Source of the DNA: an uncultured Verrucomicrobiales bacterium
Lineage (GTDB): Bacteria; Verrucomicrobiota; Verrucomicrobiia; Verrucomicrobiales; Akkermansiaceae
Assembly (NCBI GenBank): GCA_937969125.1
Contig: CALBVA010000250.1
Location: 1-21,946 of the forward strand
Length of the DNA: 21,946 bases
Direction of reading: 5' to 3'
Shown: positions 21,820 to 21,946 of the stretch, one piece after another
Layout: each line of letters begins with the position of its first letter
Position numbering within the stretch: the first letter of the stretch is position 1
Notes under the pieces: generated by a model
The model's database searches: none
What the model was told of the DNA's origin: nothing
What the model saw: the letters and a program-made list of their open reading frames with translations, nothing else
Made by a program: the position numbers and the translations under genes

Positions 21820-21946
21820 GTGAGACAGAAGCGGTATTTGGTTCCGGTGGAGAAGGATGGCACGGTGCCGCCGGTGGCGATTTATCATGTCGTGACGCGG
21901 GTGGTGGATCGGCAGTTTGTTTTGGGGGCGGAGCAGAAGAAGTATT
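21820..21946 (+). CDS. Y1/IS200-like (REP-associated) transposase, N-terminal fragment at window edge
   Basis: Only 42 codons are visible before the window ends. From GTG 21820 the product begins VRQKRYLVPVEKDG and continues with PVAIYHVVTRVVDRQFVLG. The YHVVTRVVDRQFVLG stretch is the opening beta strand of HUH-type Y1 transposases (TnpA/REP-associated), where the strand carrying YHVxxR precedes the catalytic histidine motif. The catalytic HUH and tyrosine lie beyond the edge, so completeness is unknown. Codon use is G-rich, unlike the C-rich selB next to it. The gap 21690-21819 holds the repeat and palindrome described separately. Confidence 0.75.
   Translation, partial: MRQKRYLVPVEKDGTVPPVAIYHVVTRVVDRQFVLGAEQKKY

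Noticed and set aside
1..21946. CRISPR array, prophage, integrase or toxin-antitoxin pair
   Set aside because: No regularly spaced repeats, phage structural genes, recombinase motifs or toxin-antitoxin motifs are seen; the only mobile trace is the transposase start at the right edge.

Overview
The window looks like a chromosomal segment of a GC-rich Verrucomicrobiota-type bacterium. The taxonomic call is an inference. It rests on a DUF1080 secreted protein, a DUF4832 secreted protein, a secreted PQQ-like propeller, a ResB/CcsA cytochrome c maturation locus whose CcsA has a long N-terminal extension, a PUR-domain small protein, an M56/BlaI pair, near-absence of Shine-Dalgarno sequences and frequent GTG starts. 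I see no rRNA, intact tRNA, CRISPR array, integrase or complete insertion sequence.

Layout. Positions 1-1080 hold the 3' part of a gene for a very charged, probably single-helix protein. A convergent gene (1177-1866, minus) encodes a secreted SH3-like/BamE-like protein. Positions 1988-3996 hold hemL (tetrapyrrole synthesis) joined by a one-base overlap to a TauE/SafE-type permease gene. psd (minus, 4010-4906) makes phosphatidylethanolamine. A tightly coupled three-gene unit follows (4969-9028): lipoprotein, ResB and CcsA, ending in an intrinsic terminator. A secreted DUF4832 protein comes next. Two minus-strand genes follow, for a PUR-domain protein and a tRNA-dihydrouridine synthase, then a plus-strand DUF1080 protein ending at a strong bidirectional terminator. 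Positions 12824-15349 are minus-strand: an M56 metallopeptidase, a BlaI-type repressor and MoeA. Positions 15420-19392 carry a secreted EEP phosphoesterase/nuclease, a small unknown protein, a VanX-like lipoprotein dipeptidase and, overlapping it by four bases, a secreted beta-propeller. Positions 19524-21689 hold a divergent IF-1-like gene directly followed by selB. The right edge cuts the start of a Y1-type (REP-associated) transposase gene, preceded by a short AT-rich repeat and palindrome.

How the genes connect. hemL supplies tetrapyrrole precursor and ResB/CcsA attach heme to c-type cytochromes, so the left half has a heme theme. The right half is largely envelope and secreted functions plus a translation-recoding pair. 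The observations most worth checking are the IF-1-like gene fused in context to selB, the unknown lipoprotein translationally coupled to ResB/CcsA, the abrupt changes of strand G/C preference between neighbouring genes, and several short symmetric intergenic sites. I did not find a clearly new multi-gene defence or mobile system.
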